Assembly (NCBI RefSeq): GCF_963675165.1
Contig: NC_087377.1
Coordinates: 10,898,632-10,962,631 of the forward strand
DNA from: Halichondria panicea
Taxonomy: Eukaryota; Porifera; Demospongiae; Suberitida; Halichondriidae
Direction: 5' to 3'
DNA length: 64,000 nucleotides
Position numbers and translations under genes: made by a program. A model generated the notes under the pieces. That model ran no database searches and was not told where the DNA came from. It saw only the letters and a program-made list of their open reading frames with translations. Shown piece after piece: positions 1-11,559 of the stretch (position 1 is the first letter of the stretch; each line of letters begins with the position of its first letter).

Positions 1-1036
1 TGTAATAAGCAATAATGAAGAATACTGCATGGGAACAGCTACATTGCTATGACAACTTCCCACGTTGCACATGCACATGTTCACAGGTACGTGCATGTCC
101 AACAACTACTTATATATTATCTTTAACAAAAGATTACAGGACGATGACAAATTAATCAACGTCACATTTATCTTATCATTAATTAATGTACTATGTATTG
201 AAAAAGAAAGGGAATCAAAACTAAAAAACATTTGCATTGTGAACGTTGCTATATAGGATTGCCAGGAAAAGAAAAGCGCGAAGAAACAATAAATTCGGTG
301 AGTGCATAACTCCAATCCGTTACAACGTCATGAACATGTACAGCTGAGTGGCCTACTATTGATAAGGAATATTAGAATCAAAATACAGGTTGGTTAAAAT
401 GCACAGTCATTGCAATACAATAGGAAATAAGGATTCAGACATAAACGTGACAGTTCTACATAAGAATACACCTTTGGACAGTGAAACAATGGTTTAAAAA
501 TAATTCACTTTCTATACACTATTTGTGTTCCTTTCACTGATAAAAAATAACACAGTATACACAGTTGTTGTAGAAGTAGTTATCTTCTCGAAAGTGGGTC
601 TGGTCAATAGGGTGATTTCCCTATCTGAATTTCATCTTACATTTACATGCATAGTGTTTGTGGTTTGTATATAATTATGTAACAGGAGAAGGTTACAGAA
701 ATTACTTGTATCTATGGTAATTTTTGTACCTATATAATTATGGTTGTAACAATGTGAATTTGCCAAGTTATAGTCAAAACATTCAAACAATGTTGCTGTA
801 CGTAGCAATTGCAGCTTGACGACTGGAGTGCTCCACCTGGCTGCCGATGCCTGCGTAATGTTGAGGCGAAACCTGTCGATCGAAGACGGTCTATGGCTTA
901 GATAACAACAAGGGACCCTGAGATGTGATCAAGAAACTACAGCAGGTGAATGCTATAGCTATACAAACGAAGGCCTATATATTTTACAAACTAAAGATAA
1001 ACATTAGTTTTGCTTGACTGAATGTGTTGCACTATA

Positions 1037-1494
1037 CCGTATTCACCCAAATTACCGGGACATAAAAAAATAATTACGGCTTGCAGTGTCCCTTGGAATA
1101 GAGCAAGAAAAATTACGTTAAAGTCAAAGTGTCCCTTTAGGGTGTCCCGTAGTAATTAGAACCCCATTTAAGGTAAGTACACGGCCTCAATTCCAGGCCG
1201 AGGCTAGCTCTGCAGCTAAAATGTCTTTCGTGCAGTTTAGAAGCTGTGTACGCAGGTTCCATGCATGTCTACAAAGGTGTCTTCAACCGTTAGTGACATA
1301 TTACGGTGCCAGAGAGTAGAATCCAGAGAGTTTTGAGTCTCTATCGAGCTAACATGCTCTTTTTCGTTCTAATTAGATCGGGACGTCTAAAAATATTTAC
1401 ATTTCCTGTTGTTCCTTAATATACAATGAAAAAAATTACGTAAGTCCGAAGTGTCCCTTAGAATAGAGTGTCCCGGTAATTCGGGTGAATACGG
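1037..1494. mobile_element. TA-flanked MITE, CCGTATTCACCC family (copy A)
   Basis: Terminal inverted repeats begin CCGTATTCACCC and end GGGTGAATACGG, extending about 25 bp through ACCGGGACA. TA dinucleotides flank both ends, as expected for Tc1/mariner-type insertion. No transposase is present, so it is non-autonomous. It contains a fragment of the CCTCAATTCCAGGCCG repeat family near 1179. The same element sits at the equivalent place in copy B, so it predates the duplication. It ends about 30 bp before the orphan TM exon. Confidence 0.8.
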
Positions 1495-1524
1495 TAGAAA
1501 ACAGTCTTTCTTTTGGAGTCTCAG

Positions 1525-1652
1525 TTGCTCTTGCTATTATTCTGACATTCCTGTTGACTCTGGCTCTGGGAATTTCCATTGGTGTTCTCATTGTACTGGC
1601 AGTAAACAAGTGCAGGAGGTCCGAGAATACAACGCTAGTAAAGCCCAACTGA
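1525..1652 (+). CDS. Orphan terminal exon: transmembrane helix and short basic tail (copy A)
   Basis: A typical acceptor (GTCTCAG, 1518-1524) precedes an open stretch with two phase-completing bases. It then encodes a hydrophobic helix beginning VALAIILTFLLTLALG, followed by a short tail starting NKCRRSENTT and a TGA stop at 1650-1652. Phase 1 entry is the same phase used by the TM exon of the Ig-FN3 receptor at 23558, so this looks like the last exon of a related type I receptor. Its upstream exons would lie outside the window. It could be a stranded relic, because a MITE ends immediately upstream. Confidence 0.6.
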
Positions 1653-3996
1653 CCATTTATTTTATATAAACAAAAATGTATTAGCTACATATTATAGATC
1701 TAAATAATTATATTGCCTATCCAGAATATTTGCATTAATTTGCACTGTTTAGTTAATTAGTTAGGATATCATGTTTACTACACTTTTGTCTTTGGATCAC
1801 TTTATATTGTGTATATACCGACTTAAAATGAAAGTACCGTGGGTGCTGATGCCTCGATGAAGGTACCAAAACTATACACACAATTATTATAATTATCATG
1901 ATGAATATTTTTGCATACAAACTCAAGGAGTGGGTAATAATCGACCATGATTGTTATTAAAAACGATTGATGCCAAAACAAGTCTAAAATTAATGGCTGC
2001 ATGTGTGATGATGTAGAGCATTTTTGGGGGGGAAGGTTCACCCCTGCACCCCCCCACTAGATAAAATCCTGAGGGAGATGTGTCCATTAGTATACCACAC
2101 CCACTTCACACACGGTATTAGGGTGGAAGTTACAAGAACTAACCTTCTCTTTCTGTGATTTCTTATTCTTATATGAACACCGGCACACACACTTGAGAGT
2201 CCTGAGGAGAGAGAGAAGGAGGTTACAGCTGCACTCACCAATATCCACAACACACTATAAGAAACTTGCTCTCAAAAACAAACTTTCGATTTGGAACAAA
2301 ATGTATACACTATACATGCATGACATAAAAATATGATAACTATAGTTTATAAGTAAAATTACAAGTAAAATTGATTACATTGCTTGTGTCAAAGAGGACT
2401 TGAGGGTGTGGGTGAGTGTATGACGAAGAGAAGGGTGTGGTCTTGTAGTACACATGTCCATATGATCTCCGGAAGACAGGCCACCATCACATTGACTTAG
2501 GGTGAACCCTGCAAGTGATAGGGGAGAGGGAAGGGAGGTAATACTATACGAGTGTTGCCATGACTACATTAAAAGAACGTACCACTCTAACATTCTGAGC
2601 TGTTACAACTAGATTATAACTCATGCACTGTAAGTGAGTCAGCGTGTTGTGGACGGTGGAGGCCACACCCACAAGATAATAACCCACTGAGTCCTTGATC
2701 CTGTGGAATACTAGTCACTGTCTGCGATTGGAACGCCAAGACTGGAACTTAAACCGCCGCTATTATAATACCTCTTTTAGTACTACAGTGGAACCTCTGT
2801 TAAAGGCCAGCTGCTATATAACGGCCAGGGTTAGAATGCTGGCTATTAACTGTAGCTGCAAGAGTGAGAAAAGAGTTCTACAAAATTAACAGCCTTTAAT
2901 TATGGACTTTAAAACTTTTAGCCAAGATTCCCCATACAGTTATAAATGTTCAGGCGCCCTCGCGGTGTTATCATAAGCATTCTAATTAATAACAATGTCC
3001 GATGGTGTGTTGATAATTAATTTTCTCTTTTGCTAATAATTAAACCATATATACCCTATGTATTTTTGTGTAACTCACCAACAGAGCGGAGAAACCAGAG
3101 CATATGAGTGCCATCCTCACTCGTTTCCTGGGAGTCGATCCCTTGGTGCCTCAACTCAGTCATCACCTGCTCACTTCTGTTCATCAAGGCCATTAGTTTC
3201 CCAGACAATTAACACCATGTCCGAGTCTCACTTGGCTAGCTCAAAGCAGCTACATGCATGTACATCTCATCGCTAGCAGGTACTTCAGCTGTGTAGTGTT
3301 TTGCATGAGCTGCCTTTTCCTTCATTTTTGTGGCCATGTTGAAGAAAGTTCTTCACCGTTTTCTTCTCCCGCTTCTCCTAAGACTGCGTCCTCCTGCTCC
3401 GATGTTAATGGTTTGTCATCTGCATCACTTTATACAACACCTGAAACAAAGTTTGTTGTACGTGTCACTTATTCAACTCAGCTAATGAACAGATGGATAA
3501 CACGTACATACTGAATAACATCAGTGTCCCTCAGAACTAAAAACATGTCATCCAGCTTCAGACTGGGGCGGCATATAAAGATCATCACTACTCTTACTCA
3601 AAGATCACCCTATATAATTATGCGTAAGACTTGGGTGTGTCGAAACTTATGATGCACATAGTTACATTTAGGGTAATTCTTAATGCTGACCACACCCACC
3701 TGGTCGGTAATGGCAACAGTGGCATCTTGTCTCGTATATTTCCAAACGGTAGCTCAAAGTAGAATGATGCATGGCCTCACAATATCCACTTTGGTATTGT
3801 ACAAACGTGTCCAACACTTTAGCAGTAGCTCACCACCGTGACCAGGCATCTGAGATAATATGACGTCATATGACATCATAGTATTTGTACTAATTACATG
3901 TGCATAATTTGTACGTATATATAAACTTTAGTGACTGAGTGTCCAATATTTAATTTGCATATCTCTTATCAGAACGGTTTAAAATCTACGTATATA
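1653..3996. other. Non-coding spacer, duplicated
   Basis: I see no supported gene. At 1828-2010 there is a dispersed repeat with the core GTGCTGATGCCTCG, also present near 12490, 26430, 44000 and 58938. Short open frames occur in all frames without conserved domains or splice logic. The segment 2810-3175 recurs in eroded form at 24180-24500. Confidence 0.6.
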
Positions 3997-4415
3997 CCGT
4001 ATAGGCGGTAATTTCAGGGGACAAAATATTCGTGGTTCAGCAATATTTAGATATTTCGTAGATACTGTATAGCGCGAAATTTTCGAGGCACTTATATTTC
4101 GTGGATTGGCCTCTAAAAGCCATTTCGTTGCACACTGTTCGCGGAATGACTGCTTACCGGAAGCCACGCCTTTAAATATTTGCATGATAGCAGGTAATTC
4201 TAATTAAAGAACGATTTTCGTAGACTTAATTTTCGTGTAGAATTCTAACCCACGAAATCCGCGAAAACTAAGCCCCTAGAAAATTTCGCGCTATACAGTA
4301 ATATGGTTGCTGATTGCACTGCAGGTAAAGCTAGTCAAGATCGTTTCATTCTTGGTCAGAGCTTCAACCACAAAACCACAAATATTTTGTCCCCCGAAAA
4401 TTACCGGCTATACGG
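3997..4415. mobile_element. CCGTATA-type MITE carrying a nested MITE
   Basis: The outer element has ends CCGTATAGGCGG and CCGGCTATACGG, with the interior signature ACAAAATATTCGTGGTT mirrored near the other end. In copy B it is 184 bp (46154-46337). Here it is longer because another element occupies 4065-4298. The left flank is TA; the right flank has drifted to TC. Confidence 0.8.
4065..4298. mobile_element. 234-bp MITE, CTGTATAGCGCG family, with readable empty site
   Basis: Perfect 20-bp terminal inverted repeats begin CTGTATAGCGCGAAATTTTC. TA lies on both sides (4063-4064 and 4299-4300). Copy B keeps a single TA at 46220-46221 in otherwise matching sequence, so this copy has the insertion and B has the empty site. 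There is no coding capacity. It is Tc1/mariner-like by target choice. Confidence 0.93.
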
Positions 4416-4824
4416 TCGGTATATATATATTTTGTGCAGAAACCTCCGCGATGTCCTTGCTATACTGTCCTCTGGGTAGAGCCTCTTGACAAGCCCAAAG
4501 CAACAGTCTGGTGAAAACGTAGTGCGCCCAACTACGACAAACGAGGGAGTGATGTCAGTGTGGCGGTTGGTAGCAGGTATTGTACCCATGAACAGTTGTT
4601 GGCATGAATATACACACTGTCTTCTCACCTGTAAACAGCATAATTATCTTTACCTTCGTTACAGTTTGACTTATGTGTATAAGAAATCTGAGGATCTCAC
4701 CTAGGCCATGGTTATCAAAGCAGTACCGGTAGTGTAGCTGGCTAACCACGATGTTCACCTCCTTGCCACAGTTTCCTGCCTCGTCACAGAGGAAGTTCAC
4801 TTGGCGGGGGATTGCCTCAAATAA

Positions 4825-5159
4825 AAAGCATTTCCTTGGTACCAAAAGGTTGATGGGACCAGGTTGGGGGGTTGCTGGGATAGTGTACCTGTGAAATATT
4901 AAATAGCAACGACATGGTAAATTGCAACGCTTTTAATACATTGTCAAAGAGGAAACGTTATAAACGTACTATGTAAACGGAACGGGAACTTGATATAAAG
5001 CATTTCCTTGGTACCAAAAAGTTGATGGGACCAGGTTGGGGGTTTGCTGGGATAGTGTACCTGTGAAATAATAAATAGCAACGACATGGTAAATTGCAAC
5101 GCTTTTAATACGAGGAAACGTTATAAACGTACTATGTAAACGGAACGGGAACTTGATAT
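4825..5159. repeat. Tandem duplication of about 170 bp (copy A)
   Basis: Two adjacent units (4825-4996 and 4997-5159) both start AAAGCATTTCCTTGGTACCA and end GGGAACTTGATAT. The second unit lacks a short internal segment (ATTGTCAAAG). Copy B has the same pair at 46741-47075. The spacer copy at 33912-34073 has a single unit, so the tandem arose before the A/B split but after separation from that older copy. Confidence 0.85.
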
Positions 5160-5225
5160 TGGGCGCTACTGTGAAAAAGACAACTTGAAATCAGTGTCCC
5201 TCAAAACTAAAAGCCTGTCATTCAC

Positions 5226-5802
5226 TAGCCTCGGTCCCAGGCCGATTGTTTTTTAATAGAACGAAGTTGAAAAATACGGCCTGGTATTGATTGTATCTGG
5301 GCATGGCAGGAACCGGAAACCAAAGCAGAGATTCTTCACACTTTGTTTCCTGTCATATTTCACCGTATAAGTTTAATACCGTAATTTAGCTCCGTGTATG
5401 CTCTGAAGTAACTGAAATCTAGCCATAGATTATCTAGCTAGCTAGCTACTGCAAGTTTAAGTTGTTCAGATTAACGTATACATTGTCTGCTTCACAAGAA
5501 GGCCCCACTCTCATTGCAGAACAGGCCCAGCTCTTGTCAGAAGGAAGAAACGTCTTTGCCATGGTTTTCAACATGGTATGGCAAGTCTCTTGCTTTCACT
5601 CACTGCCCTTTGTGATGGACTACAAACTAGTAGGTAGGACCAACACTGCCGGCCCATGTAGATAGGTGTGTGTTGTTCTTGCAAATCTCTCTGCTTCCGG
5701 TTTTTTGGTTCCTAACCATGCCCAGATACACGCCCAGATACAATCAACACCAGGCCTAGTTGTCGGCCTAGCTAGAAACAACTCGGGCTGGAATCGAGGC
5801 TA
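5226..5802. mobile_element. 577-bp TAGCCTC-type element with 9-bp target duplication
   Basis: The ends are TAGCCTCGGTCCCAGGCC and GGCTGGAATCGAGGCTA, flanked by the 9-bp direct repeat GTCATTCAC (5217-5225 and 5803-5811). Copy B holds one GTCATTCAC at 47133-47141, which is the empty site. An inner inverted pair (around CTGGGCATGGCAGGAACC and its complement near 5708-5745) makes most of the element foldback. No transposase is visible. A 9-bp duplication is typical of Mutator-like elements. Confidence 0.9.
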
Positions 5803-7492
5803 GTCATTCACCAGCTTCAGATTTATTCCAAATACTTAGGAGTTCTCGTCTTTTTCTTACACCACTTTCAAATTAAACGATACGAACATACTTAAAGACA
5901 TACTACGGAAACAGTACGGGAATTTATTTATTTACTGCTAGTGTATGCTAGACAACTCACTATCAGTGTGTCAGAGTAGTCCACCTCTGAGATGGTGTGG
6001 TGTAAGTCGGTCATGGCTTGTCTTATAGCACTGCGTCCAAAACAAGAGGTGTGCATGGTCAACACTGGCGGCAGCCACTGACGATAGCACCTGACTAGCT
6101 AGCAGCTGCATGTGCGGATGGGGACAAGAGAGAAGACCAGGTAGCTCCGTTTTGTAGATCTGCATGTGTGAGTTTGTGTGGATCGTGATTGTGTGAGTGT
6201 GTGTTTGGAAGGGAGGTAGTATAAAGCACAAAGCTAACTGGATTGGATGGAATCGCAAGGCTGCTGAAGCATACTATTTTCAAAAGGAATGTTAAAGGTT
6301 GCTAGTCCAGAAGTTTTGATCTTTTAATTTCTTGACTTGTGGGTAGCTCAGGGAGAGGTGAGAACACTCCCATTTATGCGGAGTCTAGGTGATTGCCAAA
6401 CCATACTCATAGACTCTCTAATTATGGCTACAAACAATTATTATTTTTACCACAAAGCACCCAGTTAAAACAGGAAAGTTAACTGGTTTATATAGTAGAC
6501 ACTTCAATAATTTCAGCTACAGTAGTATTAAGCAAACAATAACCCACATGATTGTGATTGTGATGACGTATTGTCCTTTGACTTCTCTATTCTGAGGATG
6601 CTTTCAGATTCTTGCAGCTCTTTACAGTTTTACAATGTGTTTGGTCCTTGCATGAGGATCATGTGATTCCTCTATCTGGATTTCATCTTACATTTACATG
6701 TAGTCTTGTAGACTTAGTGTTTGTGGCTTAATTGTACAAGTACTTGTAGCATTTCAGAAGCAGATTGCAGAAACTGCTTCTGAATGTGGATTCGCCAATT
6801 CTGCACAAATAATAATGCATGGGTGAATTAAAAAACAGTATCTGGGTAAGGATATCACAATTCGCTAAGAAATTGTTTTAGGCTGTTGCCTGCTTCCAAA
6901 GCTAGATTATAGATTCCAGCTCATCTCTAACAAGGCACATTTTTTGGGTGAAAATTATGCTGGCATAATAGGCAGGTTTTGGAAATACAGGCCAGTACAA
7001 ATCATAGTATAAACATTTGTAGGCCTGATGGAAGTATACAGGTGGATAATTATCTCCTTGGCATTCTACATTAGATAGAGTCGTGTGGCCATTATTTATA
7101 GTTTGATGCTACTTGTGCAACGACATGGTGTATGATGTGCTTTGGAGGGCAATTGAAAAGGCTGTTAACTTGAGCATAAAAGAATAGCGTAATAGGCAAT
7201 ATCTCGAGCATAATCTACCAACCCCTATACACATGAGCGAAGTGTATATACACTGAACACTACTATGCTTATTTTAAAGTGCCTTGAGATATTTGCTCCA
7301 CTGGTAGCTAAGATCGTCACATTTGTACCATTGCATGCTACAGAGAACATCTTCACACTGTCCGAGACTTGATACCCCATAAAAAGTGTGTGTGTTATTC
7401 ACCGCAACTGGGATACTTGAGAGCAGTCCATTTTGCACAGCATTTGTGATTTCACTCACAATTTATTTTAGTCAATGTTGTACCGTATAGCG

Positions 7493-7688
7493 GGTAATTT
7501 TAATGGCGCAAAATATTCGTGGTTTTCGTGGTTGGAGGTCTGACCACGAATATTTTACCCACAAATGAAGCGACCTTGCCTACCTTTACCTGCAGTGCAA
7601 GCAGCTACCACAAAAATATTACCCACGAAATGTCTCAATATTGCTGAACCACGAATATTTTGTCCCCCGAAAATTACCTGCTGTACGG
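7493..7688. mobile_element. CCGTATAGCGGG MITE (copy A)
   Basis: The ends are CCGTATAGCGGGTAATTTTA and CCGAAAATTACCTGCTGTACGG. TA is on both sides. The interior carries inverted CACGAATATTTT motifs. The same element is in copy B at 48831-49026 and an unlinked relative at 40704-40874. Confidence 0.85.
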
Positions 7689-8249
7689 TATGCATTATCT
7701 ACTTGATTGGTGGGAATGTTCAGTGAAGCCAAGCTAAGTGTTTTGTGTCTTGACATCACGATGCTTGTGTTGGTTCGGATCATCTTCTGAGCGATCAACA
7801 AAAGGGAACAATCTAATTCCTTTCGTAGCTTATTTGCATTATAGCTCGTTATCTCGGCTATGTCCAAGCAGTCTGCCCTAGACCCCCAGTTTTCAGTAGT
7901 TGACAAAACAGGAAATATGTATTAGCTAACTTTTGTTCTTTACTTCACTCGCAAATGTATGATAAATAAGCATCGAACATCACTTGCCATAGCAAAAGTT
8001 AGTATTCTCTTTTGAAAATGATCGCAGCCTGAAAAGTAGCAATTTAAAAGGCAATAAACGGACAGTGACGACCAGTTTCGGATTTTACAATAGTTGCGAC
8101 TTCAACAGGCTGAAAGATGACACAGCAGAGGTCACTGGCCGGAAATAGCTGGCAACTACTTCCAGATAAAACTATAAGATTCATTTTTTGGCTATGGTCC
8201 GCCTAATACTTTCGTCCGGGAATATTCCCCCAGTACTCTAATGAGATTA

Positions 8250-8415
8250 CCGTATTAGCGGGGAAATGTTCATGGGTGCAAATTTTCGCTATTTGGCTCC
8301 AGAGCCCTCAGCAGAAATGTTCGTGGGTTCTAATATTTGCGTTATAATGCCAGGAAACCACACCCACCAATAGCAAAATACCGGTGCGTGGGAGTTTATT
8401 TTTGTGTCTGTACGG
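8250..8415. mobile_element. Short TA-flanked MITE, CCGTATTAGCGG type (copy A)
   Basis: The ends CCGTATTAGCGGGG and GTGTCTGTACGG form a weak inverted pair flanked by TA. Inner motifs such as GTTCATGGGT and TTCGTGGGTTC recall the CCGTATA family. It is conserved in copy B at 49588-49753. Coding potential is absent. Confidence 0.55.
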
Positions 8416-10233
8416 TATCTCTAGATTCATAATGATGACACCACAACAACCATAAGCGCATGAAGGGTGATTATTTCCGGACTTCCAAAGCTCATAACAC
8501 GGACCATTATTTTACTAAGCTAGAACTTAGATCATAATTATAGATAGAGGGATTGGAAACGGTTAACTAACACGAGGGCTAGCATGAATAGTTGATGAGA
8601 ATTATTCTGCTGTCTGTAAGAAGTCTACGAGCAATTCTACTGCTAAACATCAACTTTCATCCCATACTTGAGGCCATTTGGGACACAGCACACTATTTAG
8701 TAACACAGCTTAGCTATATCATATACGTACAATATAGGAACACATGAAGAGGCGCTCTGTGTACCTCTAGCTACTTCACGACAATCAAGATTATATTTTC
8801 TTCGTTTCCAATGGCATGTGATGGGGTAGCTCTGAGATGTATACATTGGACACAATAAGTTCCTGGACTTTTGCGGGAGTTATGAAGAGATACAAGGATG
8901 GTCCCATGCAGAGCCATACTTCATTGTAAAACATCACGTGAATCATTTCCGTTTGTAATCCCTCTTCTACTCTATCTATGCATGTGGTGGAACTAAATGG
9001 CCCCTACGGGCTTCCGTATAATTATATGCATTATTATCCAATCTAATTATATACCTATACGTAGGCCCCACCGGAAAAATATTGGTGCTCAATTGGAACA
9101 GAATATATTTAGGGCTAAGCGAAAAAATGATGGTACACATAGTTATACCCATACACATGCAGACGCCCTCCTATACTCATGCAACTCACGTGGTTCTATT
9201 CTCTGCATGCATGTGCTCCTACAGTTGATGTGGACAGTACAAGACTGGATCGGATGAGTCATGACACTCATGATTGCCCTACGTACAGCATGAACACATT
9301 ATAACGCTCAACCACATCAAAGGACGACTGGTTACTTTGGTGATGGTCAGAGGAATTGCAGCTTTATCACTAGCAAACACATTGTTCCTTAGCTTCATGC
9401 ACACAGCCTTCAATTACCTATAATTATATACACAAGTGAATCAACGTATTTAAATTGACTCGATATTGTGTCATAAACGCGTGTCTTGCACACGCGGCCA
9501 TCAGAAATGTCACAGAGAGGGCACAAAGTTGCTAAAATCGAAGCATGTAGCAAAGTGTGATTTTTCACCCGGCGCACCCCCTCGCCCAAGGGGGGGCGGG
9601 AAAGCCCCCCTTAACCGGGGTTCAATCCCTTAATTTGTTTATGCACTTTTTAAGGTTTCAGTATCCCCAAGATGTCATTTGGCGGTAGCCGAGGGTGTAC
9701 GGTACAGTTTGGTACCAACCTCATCATGCATGTTCTGATATAGGTGTCGTTCTGTACATAGTTCCAATACTTTGAGGCTGCTGAAAACATAAAGAATCCG
9801 CTGCACATTCCGGCCATTATGTAGAAAAAAGAAGTTGTTTCACTAGGGTATTGGGTGTGACTGGATTCAGTTACCAATGGGGAAATAGGTGGACAAAATT
9901 GAGCATGAGAGCTTGTGGCAGAAATCTGCATGAGAAATAAATCATTCGGCAGGTAAAGGGTTAAGAGCTATAGTAACATGGCTTCGTGTCAGTGTGTCAA
10001 CAATGAAAGTGTGCATATACAAATTGTGTCAACAATGAGGAGATCACAATGATTTGTTACCTAATATGGGATTAAAAACTAGGATACGTATGTATACATA
10101 TACTATATACTGTGAAACGCAAGAATAACATGCAGCGAGAAGGTTTTTAATATTGAGTATAATTTCAGTGTCAAAAGAGACGACACAGTGACACCCTCTT
10201 CAGGTACGAAAAGACAAGACTATCAAGAAAATA
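8416..10233. other. Spacer upstream of TRAF-like gene
   Basis: No coding region is supported. A GC-rich patch at about 9565-9630 (runs of C and G ending in GGGGTTCAATCC) stands out from the AT-rich surroundings. It is shared with copy B, where one base in the G run differs. The promoter of the TRAF gene should lie here, but I recognise no specific element. Confidence 0.5.
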
Positions 10234-11559
10234 ATGGCAGCACTGAACCCCAATAACCAGCAACAAGATGACAAGAGAATAATAGGATTTGATTGTGAGT
10301 TTGTGAAGCCACCATCTTCGGAATTTGTCCAGTCAGAGTGTCCAGTTTGTCTCCAGATCATTCGAGAGCCCCGCCAGGTCACATGCTGTGGAAAGAAGTT
10401 TTGTAAAGCTTGTATTGAACACATCATAGTAATTCGAAAGCTGTGCCCAACTTGCAACGAGAAATTTTCAAGTTTTGCCGACAAAGCTTTGAAACAATCG
10501 CTCTACAGTTTAAAAGTTCATTGCAGTCACCAGAAAGACGGGTGTGAGTGGACGGGGGAACTGAGACAGCTTGATGAGCACCTCAACACAGATCCACAGC
10601 CAAAACGACTCGATAGATGTCAGTTTGTCGAGATCGATTGCATCTTTAATTGTGGGGACAAATTGCAGGTAAGAAACATTGAAAATTACCAAAGTGAGGA
10701 TTGCCCCAAACGACCATTTGGTTGTGAGCACTGCCATAGTTACGAGTCTACCTTTGATGATGTCACCAACAACCACTGGCCTATGTGTGGGTCCTTCCCT
10801 GTCCCCTGCCATAACCAGTGTGGTTCAACTATCCAATGTCAAAATATAGACAGCCATGTTACCGATGAGTGCCTCCTGACCACCATCAACTGTGACTTCC
10901 ACCACGTAGGCTGTGTTATGAAACTTCCTCGACAAGACATGCCAGAACACCTGAGAGAGAACCTACTCATACACATATCTCTATTAGCCACTAGTCATGC
11001 CGAGCAACAAGCGGACATTGCTACTTTAGTAGAAGAGAATAAACAACTAACGATGAAAATTATTGAGTTGATGCCATTGCAACAAATGATCATCGTGAAC
11101 TCCAAACCTCCTCTTGGTGCCCCTGTCCTTACAGTGACCAACTTCCAACAGCACAAGAGAGATGCCGATATTTGGTTTTCCCCTCCAGTCTACACCTACC
11201 ATCAGGGCTACAAGATCTGTCTCTGTGTGTATGTTAACGGTGAAGGCAAAGGTAAAGGAACACATGTCTCTGTGGGTGTGCACTTTATGAGAGGAGAGTT
11301 TGACAGTTCTCTGATATGGCCGTTTCGTGGTGCGATTTCATATCAACTACTGGACCAAGTCAATGGCAAGGATCATAAAACAGGCACACTCACTTATAGT
11401 GACAAAACACATAACAAGTACTGTGGCAGAGTGACAGAGGGAGAGATATCACCAAGTGGGTGGGGAAGACCACAGTTCATTGCTCACTCTGAACTGGAGC
11501 CCAAGTATTTACGAAACGACACCCTTCTTTTTCAAATAAACAAAGTAGAACTTAAGTAG
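10234..11559 (+). CDS. TRAF-like adaptor: RING, TRAF zinc fingers, TRAF-C domain (copy A)
   Basis: This single-exon frame of 441 codons has an AUG in a good context (AAATAATGGC). Residues 36-74 form a RING-like treble clef (CPVC, CCGKKFCKAC, CPTC). About 93-250 hold Cys/His-rich TRAF-type zinc fingers. About 250-280 are a short predicted coiled coil (ATLVEENKQLTMKIIELM). About 290-441 match a TRAF-C/MATH beta-sandwich ending FQINKVELK. TRAF proteins couple surface receptors to ubiquitin and NF-kB/JNK signalling in the cytoplasm. The usual RING histidine is a lysine (K54), so E3 activity is uncertain. It sits about 5 kb upstream of an Ig-FN3 receptor and is duplicated with it. A vertebrate-like TRAF number cannot be assigned. 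Confidence 0.93.
   Translation: MAALNPNNQQQDDKRIIGFDCEFVKPPSSEFVQSECPVCLQIIREPRQVTCCGKKFCKACIEHIIVIRKLCPTCNEKFSSFADKALKQSLYSLKVHCSHQKDGCEWTGELRQLDEHLNTDPQPKRLDRCQFVEIDCIFNCGDKLQVRNIENYQSEDCPKRPFGCEHCHSYESTFDDVTNNHWPMCGSFPVPCHNQCGSTIQCQNIDSHVTDECLLTTINCDFHHVGCVMKLPRQDMPEHLRENLLIHISLLATSHAEQQADIATLVEENKQLTMKIIELMPLQQMIIVNSKPPLGAPVLTVTNFQQHKRDADIWFSPPVYTYHQGYKICLCVYVNGEGKGKGTHVSVGVHFMRGEFDSSLIWPFRGAISYQLLDQVNGKDHKTGTLTYSDKTHNKYCGRVTEGEISPSGWGRPQFIAHSELEPKYLRNDTLLFQINKVELK

Noticed and set aside
5462-5665. 67-codon frame inside the 577-bp element
   Set aside because: The element is foldback and non-autonomous, and the frame has no transposase motif.
9565-9635. GGGGTTCAATCC resembling a tRNA T-arm
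   Set aside because: The T-stem pairs at only about three positions and no anticodon or D-arm fits upstream, so it is not a tRNA gene.
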